From assembly GCA_023213395.1 (NCBI GenBank), contig CM041465.1, positions 241,993,741-242,057,740 on the forward strand: 64,000 nucleotides of DNA. The letters are read 5' to 3'. The first letter of the stretch is position 1. Every line of letters begins with the position of its first letter. Position numbers and translations under genes: made by a program. The stretch comes from Cycas panzhihuaensis. Taxonomy: Eukaryota > Cycadophyta. Under the pieces are notes generated by a model. That model was not told where the DNA came from. It saw nothing but the letters and a program-made list of their open reading frames with translations, and searched no databases. Positions 32,631-43,548 of this stretch are shown piece after piece.

Positions 32631-33784
32631 GTAGTGACCACGGTTGAGAACTGCGAGAATGTTGGTATGGCTCTGTTGATCTTTTTGGAGATGATGAGTA
32701 GAGAGGACAAAGGGGTCCTCCGGAGATGCGGATTGCTGAAGGTGGTGAAGACACCCCAGTACATGTCAGATTAGAGACTGCTTGTGGACATAGTATCTCA
32801 TTGGGACAGGCAGAGACATGTGTTCCATCTGCCCCAAGTAGGGGACATCATAGTGACACTCAGAGACATCCGGCAGATCCTAGGGGTGTTGGTGATAGGG
32901 AGACCGGCCACGCTAGGGGTATTGCTTAGCAATGAGATGGCTCATCAGGAGGTGGCCATGTTCTTCACAGGCCAGGATAGACGAGAGAGGCGAGGGATGC
33001 CTCTATAAATCATGGTGATATCCAGGGTTCCTCGTGTGAGGAAACTAATCACCTTATATATTTTGTTCTGAATTTCCCAGAAACAGAATTATAGGGACAT
33101 TCTAGGAGGTTGGATGAAAACAGTACGTTAGTGTGGTGACGGTAAGAGACTAGATTGGGCCACCCTTATAGCGGTGAATCTCGTTGCCCAGTTGGATGCT
33201 ATCAGGGTGACAACCAGAGGTGGATTATCCTACAGCATGCTATTGCAGTGCTGGTTCTTTGACCATTTTGTAGTAGTGGCATCGTCAGGGGGACCACACC
33301 CCATACTAGACTGGGCACCCATGGTACATAGGTGGCGCATCTTGCCTCAGGGGAGTGGAGGATCAGGCACATGTCAGGAGGTCCGTGGATGCCATGTCAT
33401 TGGATTTATTCATGATGACTGACTACACACCAGACCCCTACTGGTCGACGAGATGGGATAGCGATGAGGATGCAGGAGGAGAAGGGGCTACCCCCAGAGA
33501 TGACGATAGTAGCGATGGGGGAGATGGGGCTAGCCCATCATGAGTCACAGATGAGGAAAGGCCATCAGGGACTGCTTAGGAGACGAGGGGGCCTATGACA
33601 CGAGCCCAGAGATTGAGGATCATGGAGAAACCTAGAGTGGCAGCTCCACCAGCAGAGGGAGGGGCACGACCCCCAATAGTGGAGGCAATTGCAGAGGAGG
33701 TGCCATAAGAGGAGGCACCTAGAGTTGGTGGAGAGCCAGGGATGGAGGCTATCGCACAGGCAGAGGAGCCAGCGGCTGTAATAG

Positions 33785-33894
33785 GTGAGGCTCAACCTTC
33801 CTCGCTGTTTGATAGCTAAATGCATTGTATTGTTTGGTTTTTGATTTGATATTTGCGTAGCCATATACTGATATATGACATGGTGGATTTGAAG
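33785..33894 (+). other. Predicted intron 2 of the antisense gene (D)
   Basis: 110 bp, T-rich, with donor AG/GTGAGG and acceptor TTTGAAG. The C copy ends ATTGTAG at the same place. Confidence 0.5.
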
Positions 33895-34502
33895 GTGCTA
33901 CAAAGATCAGATAACTGGTTGAGGCCATGGTGAGGGAGATGTTCCCTTAGGTATATGAAGAGGGGCAGCCACCCATCCAGGCAGAGGATGCACCTAGATC
34001 GGTAGGTGCCCACATGGTAGCGTTCACCCCACTAGCGAGGGCAAGAGACATATGGGTTGTAGAGTCTCAGTAGCATGTGGCATTCAGGGGATAGATGCAG
34101 TGAGAGCTGGATGAGGCTCAGGGTGCGCGAGACATATTACAGAGTCACGTGCAAGCACTAGAGGCCCAGGGTAGAGCCAGAGGGGATATAAGGAGCCATA
34201 TCTAGGTGGTGATGCTAGAGGAGAGACTCTGAGGGATGGAGGAGAGGTTGCGCCTCATAGAGATGGAGTAGGATCATATCCAGGTGTCATATGATTAACT
34301 GGTCGAGGACATGGCAGCATCGAGGTCAGCATAGAGCAGGACTTAGACCCATATGGTAGTGACGACCCCGAGGAGGCCACGAGATGAGGGGAGCGAGGCA
34401 GGGAGCTCACAGAGACCTAAGAGGAGTCTCGGAGGGATGTGGTCCCTGCGAGAGGGATCACATAGACTAGGAGATGATACCCCAGGAGCGGGGCAGCAGT
34501 AG

Positions 34503-35136
34503 TGTGGTAGTTATATATTTGATTTTGACAGGGGAAAGCACAGGCCTCCAGGGGGTCATATATATAGAGTCATATGATTGTACCCCCCCTGCAAGGACAC
34601 CAGCCTCCCATATGTATGATGTGACATATGATTTTGATGTATATATATAGACGGGGTAATTGGTGCCCCATTTTGATATGTGATGATGTGTATATCATGT
34701 GTGATAGATGACATGTATGTTTTGTTATGTATGTTATAGATGCTTTGTTATATGATGCACATATTTCCTTCCATGCATGGCTATATATCTAACAAGAGCA
34801 CACATGACTACCATAAGTAGAGGTGATAGACACATGTGGGGTTAGAAATAGGGCACACGCACGTCCATGAAGGAGCATAATGGGATATGCGAAGGAAATA
34901 CTGAGCAAGAGGGGGAGTAACGATACTCCAGAGCATCGTCCTAACTGGGGGATGTCCAAATAGGAAGACAAAAGTCCTAAAGAGATATGGGAACACAGGT
35001 TCTGTGGGAGGAACCAGAAGGAAATGGAGGAGGCCATCCTAAGTTGTCATTCCACCTGTGGCTGGGAGAAATGGGAACAACTTAAGATGGTAGTTTAGGC
35101 TCATTTCAGAGCGTGGCGAAGGGACCTTCGAGGGGA
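34503..35136. other. Spacer between antisense gene and integrase tail in D
   Basis: Matches 21452-22257 of C but with only a short TA run near 34640. No gene is seen. Small frames on the minus strand (34789-35037) have stops at different places in C and are rejected. Confidence 0.65.
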
Positions 35137-36052
35137 TCACGCATAAAATTTCTTAAGGAATTTTCTGTTGACTGCCATCTCAAATTCCAGGCCCTCCAAG
35201 GTGGTGATCCTATAGGCACTGTTATTGAGGCTCTCAAGAACGATGAAAGGACTGACCCATTTAGGCCCAAATTTGGTCAGACGATCATAGAGATATTCCA
35301 ACTTATGGACATAGTCCTCAAGGCATAAAGGATGAGCACGAAGATGTTTATCGTGAGTCCTTTGCAAGCGGGCTTTCAAAGTGAGGTTCACTTGATAAGC
35401 CATTAAGTGCCTCTCATCTAGAGGGCAATGGGAAGTTATCTTTGGGACATGCATTGTTAATGTTACAAAAATCAATGCATATCCATATGGTCTCGTTCTT
35501 CTTGGCAACGAGGATGATGTTCGATACCCACTTAGGGTAATCGATGGAAGAGATAAGTCTTGCATCTGAGAGTTTTTCAACCTCTATCTTAATAGTGGCT
35601 AAAAGTTTAGGATGGAGAGGACGCTGCTTCTGGCGCACAGGGCAGGCGCCAGGAATAGTTGTGAGGTTGTGGGTGACAATGGAGGGGTTAATTCCCTTCA
35701 TGTCGGAGTAGTCCCATACAAAAACGTCCCAGAATTCGTGGAACAGAAGGGAGTATTCCCTTACTTTATTAGGGGTACATTCTACCCCTACCTTAATGAC
35801 CTTGCCCAGGGTGAGGACTATGTCCTGAGTTGCCACCATACACATGGTGTTCCCCTCCTCGAAATGGAGGGAGGCAAGGTCAACAGGAGGAGACAGAACG
35901 GAGCATGGGATCAGGTCGGCTAATGTAGACCCAATCGCTATGATCTTCTGGTGGCCGAGCTTATAATGGCCAGAAGGTAAGTTGGGCGTGGAGCCTGCTA
36001 AGTGCTCCAACAAGGCCTCATTATCTTCAAAGTGGTCCACCCCATGGATCAC
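35137..36052 (-). pseudogene. RT/integrase deletion fusion in element D
   Basis: Minus strand 36052-35414 is PR-RT linker and RT N-terminal part (MKGINPSIVTHNLTTIPGA, LSDARLISSIDYPKWVSN, CIDFCNINNACPKDNFPLP). At about 35420 the sequence jumps to the integrase tail: DERHLMAYQVNLTLKARLQ, KHLRAHPLCLEDYVHKLEYL, FGPKWVSPFIVLESLN and KFLKKFYA-stop at 35137. Compared with element B about 2.1 kb is absent: RT palm including the xxDD box, the whole first RNase H, and the integrase zinc finger and DDE core. D therefore could not make RT or integrase even before later decay. The junction has a few bases of local similarity. Confidence 0.88.
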
Positions 36053-37114
36053 TTGGCTTCAAATGGATGGGGTACAGGATGAAATGGAAGCAATAGAACC
36101 AAGATGACCTGCAAGCTGCCCAACATCCCTAAGGGGCTCTAAGGGAGAGTCGAGGAGAGACCGCTCGTAAGAGGTAGGAGGGAAACTCTTGATGCCATCA
36201 CTTGTGTAAGGTGATGGAAGGGGAGAGCTAGGGATCTGCCAGTCAACACATACAATGGTATGTGACACGAGAGAGTGATCATGCTCTTTGACAAGAGGGA
36301 TCCTAGGTTGAGACCTAACATGAGAAGAATGCCCCCCACTAGCACGAAGGAAGGAAACTGGGTGAGGAAGGTCCTCATCCTCACTATGGGACTCGTCGTC
36401 ACTAAACATAGCGGGGTATCCATAGCTTCTAATATTGATGGGGGCAAAATGGGTTAGACTAGAAGAAGAATATGTGGGATGTTCTTCATGGCTAGAAGAA
36501 TCAGGAATACTGATGGAGCAAGCCGAGGCATGATAAGAAGGGCGTCTACTTCCCTTTGTATGGCCATGACTTGCTTGAGTAGATGGTCTAGTTTGTTTTG
36601 CGAGCAGTCGCTCATGGGAGACAACTCTCATTTGTCCATTATAGACAAACTTAAGTTGCCCCCAACAGGTAGAACACATGGCTCCTATTTGGTCAAGCCA
36701 TGGTCGACTTAGGAGGAGGTTGTAATCAACATCCACATCGAGGACAATGATGTCGGAAAGGACGGTCTTATCCTTGAGGGTGAGAGGTATCAAGATGGAT
36801 CCCAAGGGAGTCTTCTCGCTACCATCGTAGCATTGACATCGCCATGGAAAGGGTTCCAAGGTGGAAATGTCAAGCTCTTGCATGACACGCAAGGGCATAG
36901 CATTCACGAAAGAACCATTGTCCACAATGGTCCTTCGCAATGTACAATCGGGTGTGTCTATGGTAATGGTGAAAGGGAAGTTCCATTGGCATTCCCTTCC
37001 ACTGGCTGGGGAAAAATCTTTAGGATCAAAGGAGATGATAGGTTCACGACTTTGGGTGGTGCCTAAAGCATGAACATGCACATCATTTAATCCTAAAGCT
37101 TCTAGGAGGAGCAT
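36053..37114 (-). pseudogene. Protease and PR-RT linker of element D
   Basis: A 351-codon open run (36059-37114), the longest in the window. It carries DCTLRRTIVDNGSFVNAMPL (active-site Asp-Asn-Gly, about 36935-36885), LGSILIPLTLKDKTVLSDIIVL, the LLLSRPWLDQIG box, a WGQLKFVYNGQMRVVSHERL segment and then a Ser/His-rich linker ending near 36059. Both the protease domain and the gag tail in front of it are in one frame. This is the best preserved PR here; the D-N-G triplet is shared with B and so is likely the family form. Confidence 0.85.
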
Positions 37115-39692
37115 TCGTTACTCGGGACAGCTTTTCAAGATGTCCATGATGGACATCCTAGCAGCCATAGTATGAAGCTCTTCAACTACGGAAAAAGGCT
37201 TACCCTTCCATGTGGGTTAGGTAAGGGTTCTCCTAAAGTCAAAGCGACCGGGGCAGACGGGAATGTTCTTGGGAAGTAAAGGTATTTCTAGGGGAATGGC
37301 TTCTAGAGGAGGATCAAGGTGTGATGTAGATGTAGAGGCGCTGGCCACCTCTTTCATGGCTTGAGACCGAGTTAAGGCATAAAGGGGAGTGGTCTCAAGC
37401 ATCTGAATCACCTTCTTTCCCTTGTTATAGAATCGCGAAGGTGAAGGAGCATGGTGGTCAGGGGAACGCGAGGAAGATGATGAATCTCGCACATCCTTCC
37501 CTCTACTATACGAAGGATGAGAATTGGGGGATCTACCCCAGTTCTAGTTGTTTCTTTGTTGAGCGTTACAATCACGCTCCCCATGTTTGGGAAACAGATC
37601 CTTATGAACGGGTTGATCGAGATTTGGCCTTGAGGCTTGTCTGGGAGATGAATCATATGGTGGGGCATCACGAGGGTGTTGCACCCGACAATGCGAGTCA
37701 TCATGGAAGCATTCCCCATGGATGGAGCACCACTTCTTCTCGAGCAGAGGATCGGCTTTCCTTGCTTGAGAAGGTTGGGTACTACCCCCTTTGGGGGTAG
37801 TGGCTTGAGAAGCCTGTTGAATTTATTTATTGGAGGTTGGCAATGAAGGGGCTTGGAGTTTAAGCTCCTTCATCGTATGCTCAAATGAACGTATGGCAGA
37901 AGTAAGGGGGTTTAAAGTCCTCTCAGTCGGGTGAGAAGTAGACCTGGTGGGTTGTGAAGGTTTAGTTTCCTTAGTTAAGGGAGGTGCCTCACGATGTTGT
38001 GAGGTCTTAAGAGGCTTCTTGAGTCCAGTTTAGATCTCAATAGCCTCTAACACTAAGCATTTCGTGATCGCACGTGGTTGCCCCCATTTTGAGGACTTCC
38101 ACATGTACTTCAAGGTGAAGTGCATTAATGAAAAGGTCTCTCTTTAGCTCCTCGGGCAACGTGGCCTTAGTGGAGTGAAGAAGGTCATGGAATCGTCTTA
38201 CAAAGTTACGATTCGTTTCATTGTGACCTTGTTTTGGTGAAAGGAGAGATTTCATTCTGATCTCAAATGGATGGGCTACATCAAAGTAGTTGATGAATTT
38301 GTCCACCAATTGCTGGAATGAAAAGATAGAGTGGGCAGGGAGGCAATAAAACCATTTAAGGGTGTCTCCCTACAAAGATCATAGAAACAGTTTCATTAAG
38401 ATATGATCGTAAGCCTAGTAGTCTATACACACCATAGAAAAACTACGCACGTGTTTAGTTAGGTCTTGTGACGAAGTTCCATTAAATTTGGAAACTTCAG
38501 GAGGGTGAGGTGGCAGATTAGTTCTTAATGCCTCAAGGGATAGCAGTGTCGATCTATAATCCATGAAGGGATGTGCCCTTACATGGGTCATAGGGTCAAC
38601 GAACGACAATGAGCAAGGAATGGATGGGGGTGGTAAACCCATCCCTCCTTGGAGAAACGCCTCTTATTAGAAGGGGGCTTGAGGATTAACACCTTAGAAG
38701 GGAGCTAGGTTCCCTTACTAAGGCGTAGTGAAATAAGTCACACTAGATGGTAGAAATAGAGGGTGAGGGACCAGATTCTACCCATATGGGCTACCTGTAG
38801 GTGGTGCAACCCCATATGGGTGTAGCAGGTCCACCCCATAAGCTAGAAGGTGGTTCCCCTTACCTTGCCCCCAAGGTTGAGATGTATAACCTGGGGGTAT
38901 GTAAAGGGAAGGACCATTGGATAGGTTTTGAATATATGTAGGAGAGGGTCCCATACAGCTAGTGGCAGTAGAACTAGTAGGACCTCTAGGCCTACTAGGG
39001 AACACATGTGCCATATTTGGGGGTGGCACATTCACTTGGCTTGGAAGAGGTATGCTAACCCCAAGTTGGGGAAAAGACACACTGCAAACGAGTCCTGAAG
39101 AACTAGGACCATGACTAGGAATAGAGGGTGAGACACTTGTCCCCAAGATCAGTGTAGAAACGGAGTGGGATGAGTACACAGGCACAAAAGGATTACTCAC
39201 CATGGGAGGTGCAGGTGTGGATGAAGAAGGTGCTCTACCACACAAAGCTTCTTTAAACCACTTGGGACATGCTTGAAGGTAAGTCGCTTGAAAGTACTCA
39301 CTGATAGCTTCAATCACGTCGACGGGAGGGGTATCTTCATAACCATAAGAGGTTGATGGGACCTCAAATGATGGAGATCCCTCAGGGCGCTCCTTATAAG
39401 AATCACCAATCGGATGGTGAATCTCATGAAGAGGCAAGCCTTCTACTGCATGAGCAGAGGATGAATGTCAGAGGGGTGACGCTCGTCACCTGGGTCATAA
39501 ATGGGATCGTCACCCTCCTAGGTGGATCTTGGAATGGACGCAGGAAACTCCTGAGTTCCCAAGACCAAGGTGTGGTAAGCCTGGTCAGAATGATAGCCCT
39601 CCATTATCAAATCAGAATCTAATGATAGAAGGGAGTGATATGAAGGATCTTCTAACAATGGCAGTAGACCTCGCAAACGACGCGAGAAACAT
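37115..39692 (-). pseudogene. gag of element D
   Basis: N-terminal part near 39690-39440 (the ATG used in A and B has become TTG), a 219-codon open run 38778-39437 (DSYKERPEGSPSFEVPSTSY, Pro-rich linker, TSQPWGQGKGN), the core MDYRSTLLSLEALRTNLPPHP (38640-38415), MVDKFINYFDVAHPFEIRM and ELKRDLFINALHLEVHVEV (38309-38037), a zinc knuckle (WCSIHGECFHDDSHCR, about 37730-37680) and a Ser-rich tail with LETTPLYALTRSQAMKEV (37217-37492). Stops and frameshifts separate these blocks. Confidence 0.85.
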
Positions 39693-39845
39693 CACAAGCA
39701 ACGCCTTTATAAAAGTTGTTAGAAGAGAGCAAAGGGTATGAAGCATGCATTAGGGGCTGCCCAATGGAAAATAAAGTTAAGAAGATCACCTGAAAGTAAT
39801 AGCACCAACAGGAAGAGAGGTGAGACTATCTCCCTTACTGGCAAG

Positions 39846-39863
39846 TCCCCAGTATGGTCGCTA
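39846..39863 (-). other. Primer-binding site of element D
   Basis: Minus strand TAGCGACCATACTGGGGA, one base from the LTR end at 39865. Differs from consensus only at position 2 (G to A). Confidence 0.78.
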
Positions 39864-39864
39864 G

Positions 39865-42493
39865 TGAAATGCATCTACGAGGTGGTCTCCTACATTTAGT
39901 AAGATATGGATAACTAAGATGTAGTCAGGCTATGAGTGGGATCTAATGGCAAGAAAAACACTACACAGGGTGTCCATGCACCGGAGCGCAGATTCAGGAC
40001 CTGCAAATGGTGCCCAATTGCCTTTGGGTAATCTTTGGAGAAGGACGCAAGGCGAGGCCTTGGGTCGTCCCAAAAGAATAGCCCCCCTTACCCCTTGGAT
40101 GGCCAGGAAGAGGAAGAGGGATCCTAAAGAGTTGCGCCTTCTCAAGAGAGGGAGAAGGCAATGTGTAAGAAAATATGTGTAGTATAGTATCCTATGTGTG
40201 GGCTAGTTGGGGAAGTGAGGAATGAAAGACTCACACCCAAAACCTACCTACACGTGATATAAGTAACTATAAACAAAAGAGATGCACAAATGCAAGGATG
40301 AGTTCTTTTTCCCTTTTGTGTTTCCTATGCGTTTTAGCATGCAAACATATGCATAAAAGAAAACACTATAGGAAAGGACAAAAAAGAAGAAGAATACCTG
40401 GAAATGTAGTGAGGTTGGAGTGTTGTGACCTTTGATTCTTTGCACACTCTTATGCTCAAACTTGTCATGCAGGTGAGAGACTAGCCGGCGACAGTTACCG
40501 TAAGTGATCAAGGGGCTACCTTACCTTCTCCAAACATGCAAAAAATTGAGCAACACAAAGAATGGCAAAAGGAAACAAAGAAATACTACTAACAAGAGGC
40601 TAACCTATCAAGGAGTTCGCCTCGTGTGTATTTTAGTTACTGCAAAGCTTGCTAATCACAACACGAGAGTTTCTCCTTCCTGGAAGAGGGGATGCCAAAT
40701 ATGCCTAATATATATATATATATATGTAAATACAAAAAAAATTGATAGCAAATCAAGTCAAAGAAATGTTGCACACTACTCTAAAACTCTAAGCAAAACT
40801 TAAGTAAGCAGCAGCACCAAACGGTATCCAAAATAAAGGAGTTAGCCTCAGAATGGCCAACTCACCCACAGGTATCTCTATGTAGCCTTAAGGGAGGGAA
40901 AAACAAAGTGTACTGGCTGTATAGGCCAGTAAATAAGAGAAGAAATAGACCAGCAAAATGATATATAAGCAAACCCAAGAGACGAAGTGCTATGGAGAGA
41001 AAATCATCAAGTTGGGATGAGCTAAGGGTCCCAGACCAACCGGGAAGGGTTTGGGGCTTATGTGGTGCCTAAAAGTAGCAAGTGCAGCTCTGAAACTAGT
41101 GTGATAATAGGTTGCCAATGCTATTTCAGATCTGGAAACAGGCTCTCAAAATCCCTGACCCGGGTCCAAGGAGGCATGAGGTGAAAGAGCAAGGAAGGGA
41201 AGGGTTTAGACCCTTGGGGAGAAGGCTAATAAGGGGACTGACCCTGCCTTTCTCCCTTTACCCATCCTTATGTAACCCTCTTGCATAGCCCCCTTGAAGT
41301 GAACTTGTAGGAAATGAGAGAGGGAGCACTGTAAAATAGGGAGCAATGGGCAAGCTCCAATGGAATGCCAAGCCAAGAGCAAAAAATAATTGAAAACTAT
41401 TCATAAGAGGGAGGAGAAAAACATGAATCTTAGAGAAACATTGGAGAAGTACCTTGCAGTAGGAAGTAAGAGCTTGTTCCTACCAGAAATTATGAGGAGA
41501 AGCCTATGTTTGATAGGCCTTTCAGGCTTGGGCTGAAGAGGAGGAAAATGTGAGAGTACAACTAAGATCTTGGAACCTTGGAGCTTGCTTTGAAGAGTTG
41601 CTGTGAGTATTTATTTCCCCACATTGTAAATCTACAAAGAGAGGGCCTAGGCTACTAGGGCACGGCTTGAGAAGTAGCAGGTATCCCTGTAGGAGGAGAG
41701 CTGGAGCCAAAGAGTAGATCTTCAGATATTCCTGGAGAGAGAGCTAGAGCAGTCCAAAAAAATGAATGGAGAAGAGACCCAAATGACTTACTTTTTGGGT
41801 TTTATATTACCCCCAACCCTAAATGAGTGTTTAGGGTTATAGAGGGATGAGTAGGCACAGATGCCACGTGGCAGTTTCATGAAAAGAGCAGGAACTTCCA
41901 TGATTATTTTAAAAAATAATTTTAAATAGTCGCATTGCGGCAAACTTCACGGTACCATGGTAAATATCGTAGTACCACTAAGTTTACAGCGGTGCAGGCT
42001 TGCAAGCTAAAATTTTGGTAGAAATAGGGCCTAAAGCCAAACAATGGGTATGTTGAGGCTGGGCAGGCTAGGAATTCCTACCCAGGTGGCTGACTGCTAG
42101 CCAAAAGAGAGAAACAGGTCTCAACAGGGATCCTATCACGCTTAAAAAGAGACTCACAGTAGAGACAGGGGTGTTGGCATAGACGAAACATGACCAACAA
42201 TGGTGCTTGAGGAGCTGTGGAGATGTTGTGGGTGGCTGAGTGCCATATGGGGTGTATGACTTGCTAAGGAGTGCCCCCACAATGGGTCATCATAGGCTGA
42301 GTGGTGTGCAGCAGGCACAAACAACATGATTATGCAAGAAAGTAGTGTGATTACATAAATGATAGGCAAGCATGTGTTAAGCAATACACTAAGCAACCTC
42401 AGCCAAGCGAGAGTAAGGATGGGAGTGAGAAACATATACCTAAGCTTACCTGAGTCGACTTGTCCTAAATCTATTCCCGGTAGCTAGGAAATA
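39865..42493 (-). repeat. 5' LTR of element D (2.6 kb)
   Basis: Minus strand from TATTTCCTAGCTACCGGG (at 42493) to GCATTTCA (39865). Partner of 28047-30652. Most differences between the two are transitions. It retains the perfect G-box GCCACGTGGC that the 3' copy has lost. Confidence 0.92.
41800..41902 (-). promoter_or_regulatory. Core promoter of the D 5' LTR
   Basis: In element direction: hairpin and perfect G-box GCCACGTGGC (about 41862-41902), telo-box inverted pair CAACCCTAAATGAG...TTTAGGGTT (41814-41840), TATA box TAATATAAAACCC (about 41798-41810). About 60 bp separates G-box and TATA box. G-box elements bind bZIP and bHLH factors in plants; here binding is inferred only. Confidence 0.65.
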
Positions 42494-43384
42494 GCGGGTC
42501 CACTCCATAAGATGAAAGGTGGTTCCCTTTACCTTGCCCCCAAGGTTGAGAGGTATAACTTAGGGGTATGTAAAAAGAAGGACCATTAGGTTGGTTTTGG
42601 GTATACATGGGAGCGGGTCCCACATGACTAGTGGTAGTAGCGTTAGTAGGACCTCTAGGCCTACTAGGAAACGCATGTGCTACATTGGGAGGTGGCACAT
42701 TAGATTAACTTAGAAAAGGTATGCTAACCCCAAGCTGGGAGAAAGATAGACCACGAGAGGGTCCTAAAGAGCTAGGACCATGATGAGGAATGGAAGGTGC
42801 AACATGCATCCCTAAGGTAGGTGTAGGGATGGAATAGGACGAATGTGTAGGCAGGAAAAGGTTACTCATTGTGGGAGGTGTAGATGCAGATGAAGAAGGC
42901 GGGAGAGGAGCAGATGAGGAAGATGCTCCACCATGTCTTCAAACCATCTAAGATGCGATTTAAGATGAGTAGCTTGAAAGCACTCCCTAAGAGCTTCAAC
43001 CATGTCAGCGGGAAGAGTATTTACATGACCATAAGAGGTAGAAGGGACCTCAAATGAAGTAGACCCCTCAGGGAACTCCTCATAAGAATCACCAACCGAA
43101 TGGTGAACCTCGAGAGGACATAGGCCTTCTACCGTATGAGTAGAAGGATGGGTGTCAAGTGGGTGATGTTGGTCACCTAGGTAGTAAATAGGATCGTCAT
43201 CCTCTTGGGTGGATCCCGGAATGGATGTGGGGAACTCATGAGTTCCCGAGGTAAATGCATGATAGGCCCAATTAGAAGGGTACCCTTCTATTGTCAAATC
43301 AGAATCCGATGATGAAAGAAGATGATACCCGGGATCTTCTAACAATGGAGGTAAACCATGTAGGCAATGTGAGAAACATCACAT
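42494..43384 (-). pseudogene. gag of element C, N-terminal part (upstream of the D insertion)
   Basis: Start codon at 43384 in the same position as in A and B, but codon 2 (CGA Arg in the others) is TGA, a C-to-T stop. A 159-codon open run (42866-43345) follows: LEDPGYHLLSSSDSDLTIEGY, GSTQEDDDPIYYLGD, GSTSFEVPSTSYGH. The Pro-rich linker (42870-42494) ends exactly at the D insertion with VHSMRWTRY-like codons that continue at 28046. Confidence 0.82.
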
Positions 43385-43529
43385 ACAAAACTTGCCAACA
43401 CTTTAGAAGAAGGAAAAGATACAAATTGAGTGTGTTGGGGGCTGCCCAACAAAAGATGAAGTGGAGGAGACCACTAGAAGGTAGTGATATCAACAGGAAG
43501 GGATGAGAACTAGCTCCTTTACTAGTAAG

Positions 43530-43547
43530 TCCCTAATATGGTCACCA
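43530..43547 (-). other. Primer-binding site of element C
   Basis: Minus strand TGGTGACCATATTAGGGA, one base from the LTR end at 43549. Three transitions from consensus TGGCGACCATACTGGGGA. Confidence 0.75.
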
Positions 43548-43548
43548 G

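Larger units (their letters stand above)
31985..34502 (+). pseudogene. Antisense plant-mobile-domain (PMD) gene in element D
   Basis: Predicted exons 31985-32146, 32631-33784 and 33895-34502; donors GTGAGT and GTGAGG, acceptors CTTTTACAG and TTGAAG. Exon 2 reads KGVLRRCGLLKVVKTPQYM, LVDIVSHWDRQRHVFHLP, DIRQILGVLVIGRPA, LLSNEMAHQEVAMFFTGQDR, then DWATLIAVNLVAQLDA and LQCWFFDHF, matching the order of motifs in PMD proteins (FHLP, TL.D...LG, then W..L...L and LQ.W...HF). An acidic DSSDGGDGAS tail and a coiled-coil exon 3 (LEERL-stop-GMEERLRLIEME) follow, with a stop at the same AGQQ as in C. Four in-frame stops in exon 2 are C-to-T changes at positions where C keeps Gln or Arg codons; a frameshift lies near 33350. 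Total length would be about 550-600 residues. Function in the element is unknown. Confidence 0.75.
28047..42493 (-). mobile_element. Tat-type Ty3/gypsy retrotransposon D with internal pol deletion
   Basis: 14,447 bp, two LTRs of about 2.6 kb, bounded by a near-perfect 5-bp target duplication in the gag of C. Internal order in element direction: PBS, gag, PR, N-terminal RT, then a deletion joining RT to the integrase tail at about 35420, then the antisense PMD gene, second RNase H, polypurine tract. LTR ends are TA...CA rather than TG...CA. The LTRs differ by several percent by eye, mostly transitions. Confidence 0.92.
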
